Source: Verrucomicrobiota bacterium (lineage in GTDB: Bacteria > Verrucomicrobiota > Verrucomicrobiia > Limisphaerales > UBA8199). Taken from it: a stretch of 44,379 nt of DNA. The stretch lies in the NCBI GenBank assembly GCA_029974925.1, contig JARKQH010000165.1, positions 1 through 44,379 of the forward strand, written 5' to 3'. This document shows, piece by piece, positions 43,013 through 44,379 of this stretch. How positions within the stretch are numbered: the stretch's first letter is position 1; each line of letters starts with the position of its first letter. Under the pieces are notes generated by a model. The model was given only the letters and a program-made list of their open reading frames with translations. It made no database searches and was not told where the DNA came from. The position numbers and the translations under genes are program-made.

Positions 43013-44379
43013 GTGAGTGCACAAGTTGACAAATGGGATGCGCGGGGAAGCTGGAACCCGGCGTTGCGATGGCTTTTGGGCGAGGTGTTCCTGGGCTTTC
43101 TGGCGATTGTGGCGGCGGCGCTGACATTGATCCCGCTGCTGTTTAACGTCTCCTCCCGGACCAATGAGCTGTTGGAGGCTGGCCAATGGCTGATCATCCT
43201 GCTGTTTGCGGTTGAGTACGGGATGGGGGCGGTCGAAGCGCCGTCGAAACGCCGATTTGTATTGAATCCCTGGCGCTTGGTGGACGCGGCCACGATTGTC
43301 ATCCCGCTGCTCACGCTTATCCCCGGTGCGTCCGGGCTATTGCGTTCGAGTCCGGTGCTGCGCCTTTTGCGCCTGGCCCGGGTCATCGCTCTGGGGGCGC
43401 GCGCGGGGAGCGTGATGACGCGCGGCGAGGAAACGGCCGCGGTGCAGGCTGCGGCGGCGCCCATGCAAATCAAGCTGTTGCCAGGCGGAGCGAATACGGA
43501 ACCCCGGCCGGCGAGCTGGGAGGAATTCGTGCGGTGGGCTCGGGACCCGGGTGAGCAGTGGTTCAGCCTGGCCAATGTGGGAGCCGACAACCTCGCGGCG
43601 GTGGCGGAGGTTACCGGAATTCCCAAGGATTTCATTTCCAAACATCTCCTGGCAACCGGGTATCCCCACGCCGAGATGACCGGACGCCACTTCTCCCTGT
43701 TTGTCTGGGTCCCGGAGCCCGGCTCTGGGGGCACCGTGACCCGCAACGGTTTGCTGTTGCTGGCCAGCGAACGGAGTGTGGTCACCTTCTGCCGCCGTCC
43801 CGCCAGCCTGATGGAGCAGGCGGCCCGAGCCGAGGGCAGCCAGCTCGGCGGCCTGCCGTTTCCGGTCCGGATCACGTGCCGATTCCTCCAGGCGGTTCTC
43901 GACACCAATGAAACGCTGGTGGCCCGTTTCGAGCGGGAGCTTTCCGAGCTGGAGGACCTGCCCGTGCGGGAGAGCCGGCCGCAATTTTTTGAACGCACCT
44001 TCCGGCTCAAGAAGGAGCTGTCTGCCGCGCAAACCGATTTGTGGCGGCTGCGCGGCGTCCTCAAGGAGCTGGCGGAGGGCAAAGTGCGCCTGCCGCGCAG
44101 CGGGTCGGCCGAACTGGCGTTTCTGCGCGAGCTGGCGGACAGCGCCGATTACCTGTATGAAACCGCGAGCAATCTGCGCGAAGGCGTTTTGTCGCTGATA
44201 GACCTGCACCTGAATGTCGTTTCGTTCGAAATGAACCGGGTGATGCGGGTGCTGGCCGTCCTGAGCGCGCTGGGGTTGATCCCCGCGATCGTCGGGGGGC
44301 TGCTCGGCATGAACCTGGTTGACAATCCCTGGCCGCTGACGCTCTCCCAGGTGGCGTTTTCGGTGTGCCTGGCCATGGT
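43013..44379 (+). CDS. Voltage-sensor-like domain fused to CorA Mg2+ channel (3' truncated by window)
   Basis: Open from GTG 43013 (in-frame stop at 43001) to the window edge, over 455 residues with no stop. Residues about 24-130 form four hydrophobic helices like S1-S4 of a voltage-gated channel: E69 in S2 (LLFAVEYG), the S3 motif NPWRLVDAATIV with D91, and an S4 helix with arginines R111, R117, R120, R123 and R130, three of them every third residue. No S5-S6 pore follows. Instead, residues about 165-400 resemble the CorA cytoplasmic alpha/beta and long-helix domain (FFERTFRLKKELSA, YLYETASNLREGVLSLIDLHLNVVSFEMN). The first CorA membrane helix ends in the GMN signature at 432-434. The second membrane helix is cut by the window end. 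CorA conducts Mg2+, Co2+ or Ni2+; coupling to voltage is inference. Confidence 0.8.
   Translation, partial: MSAQVDKWDARGSWNPALRWLLGEVFLGFLAIVAAALTLIPLLFNVSSRTNELLEAGQWLIILLFAVEYGMGAVEAPSKRRFVLNPWRLVDAATIVIPLLTLIPGASGLLRSSPVLRLLRLARVIALGARAGSVMTRGEETAAVQAAAAPMQIKLLPGGANTEPRPASWEEFVRWARDPGEQWFSLANVGADNLAAVAEVTGIPKDFISKHLLATGYPHAEMTGRHFSLFVWVPEPGSGGTVTRNGLLLLASERSVVTFCRRPASLMEQAARAEGSQLGGLPFPVRITCRFLQAVLDTNETLVARFERELSELEDLPVRESRPQFFERTFRLKKELSAAQTDLWRLRGVLKELAEGKVRLPRSGSAELAFLRELADSADYLYETASNLREGVLSLIDLHLNVVSFEMNRVMRVLAVLSALGLIPAIVGGLLGMNLVDNPWPLTLSQVAFSVCLAM

Overview
The window reads as high-GC chromosomal DNA from a Verrucomicrobiota bacterium, most likely a Limisphaerales/Pedosphaerales-type member of the Verrucomicrobiae. 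This is inferred from gene content, not from a marker-gene tree. The clues are large secreted proteins with beta-propeller, LamG and Ig-like modules, heparinase-type lyases, GH95 and GHL10 enzymes without SusC/SusD partners, a DUF2723/TPR membrane protein, and a propeller plus double-CxxCH protein of the type common in Planctomycetes and Verrucomicrobia. No phage, insertion sequence or CRISPR array is visible.

Layout. (1) 1-4280, plus strand: a compact ABC-2 export operon in which an ATPase lies between two permeases; the second permease carries a C-terminal CPBP (CAAX-type) membrane protease. (2) 4281-7730: a structured convergent spacer, then two minus-strand exported enzymes, an M14-like peptidase/BPL_N fusion and a GDPD-LamG fusion. 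The GDPD gene has a LacI-type palindrome over its promoter. (3) 7731-8250: a 130-bp inverted repeat and convergent tRNA-Met and tRNA-Glu genes. (4) 8389-13404: ilvE, then mcsA-mcsB-clpC, the arginine-phosphorylation and protein quality-control module, with no CtsR repressor. (5) 13516-19437: an RlmD/TrmA-type RNA m5U methyltransferase, a DUF2723/TPR membrane protein, a GT4 glycosyltransferase and a YlbF-family protein with a cysteine tail. (6) 19548-20564: tRNA-Lys with a near-consensus promoter, then a decayed apbE (FAD:protein FMN transferase) pseudogene that no single reading frame reveals. (7) 20565-25512: hydrogenase maturation protease, hypF and an exported serine hydrolase, joined by successive 4-bp overlaps. 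(8) 25580-42692: a polysaccharide-oriented region with two heparinase II/III-like lyases, larE, GH95, GHL10, an AlkD glycosylase, an HzsA-like propeller/diheme protein and a large duplicated propeller protein. (9) 43013 to the end: an open-ended gene encoding a voltage-sensor-like four-helix domain fused to a CorA-type Mg2+ channel domain.

How the parts work together. McsA, McsB and ClpC form one tagging, unfolding and degradation module. The protease and HypF serve [NiFe]-hydrogenase maturation, but no hydrogenase structural gene lies in the window. The lyase and glycosidase genes point to breakdown of fucose- and uronate-containing polysaccharides outside the cytoplasm. The least expected item is the voltage-sensor/CorA fusion at the right edge; its 3' end lies outside the window.
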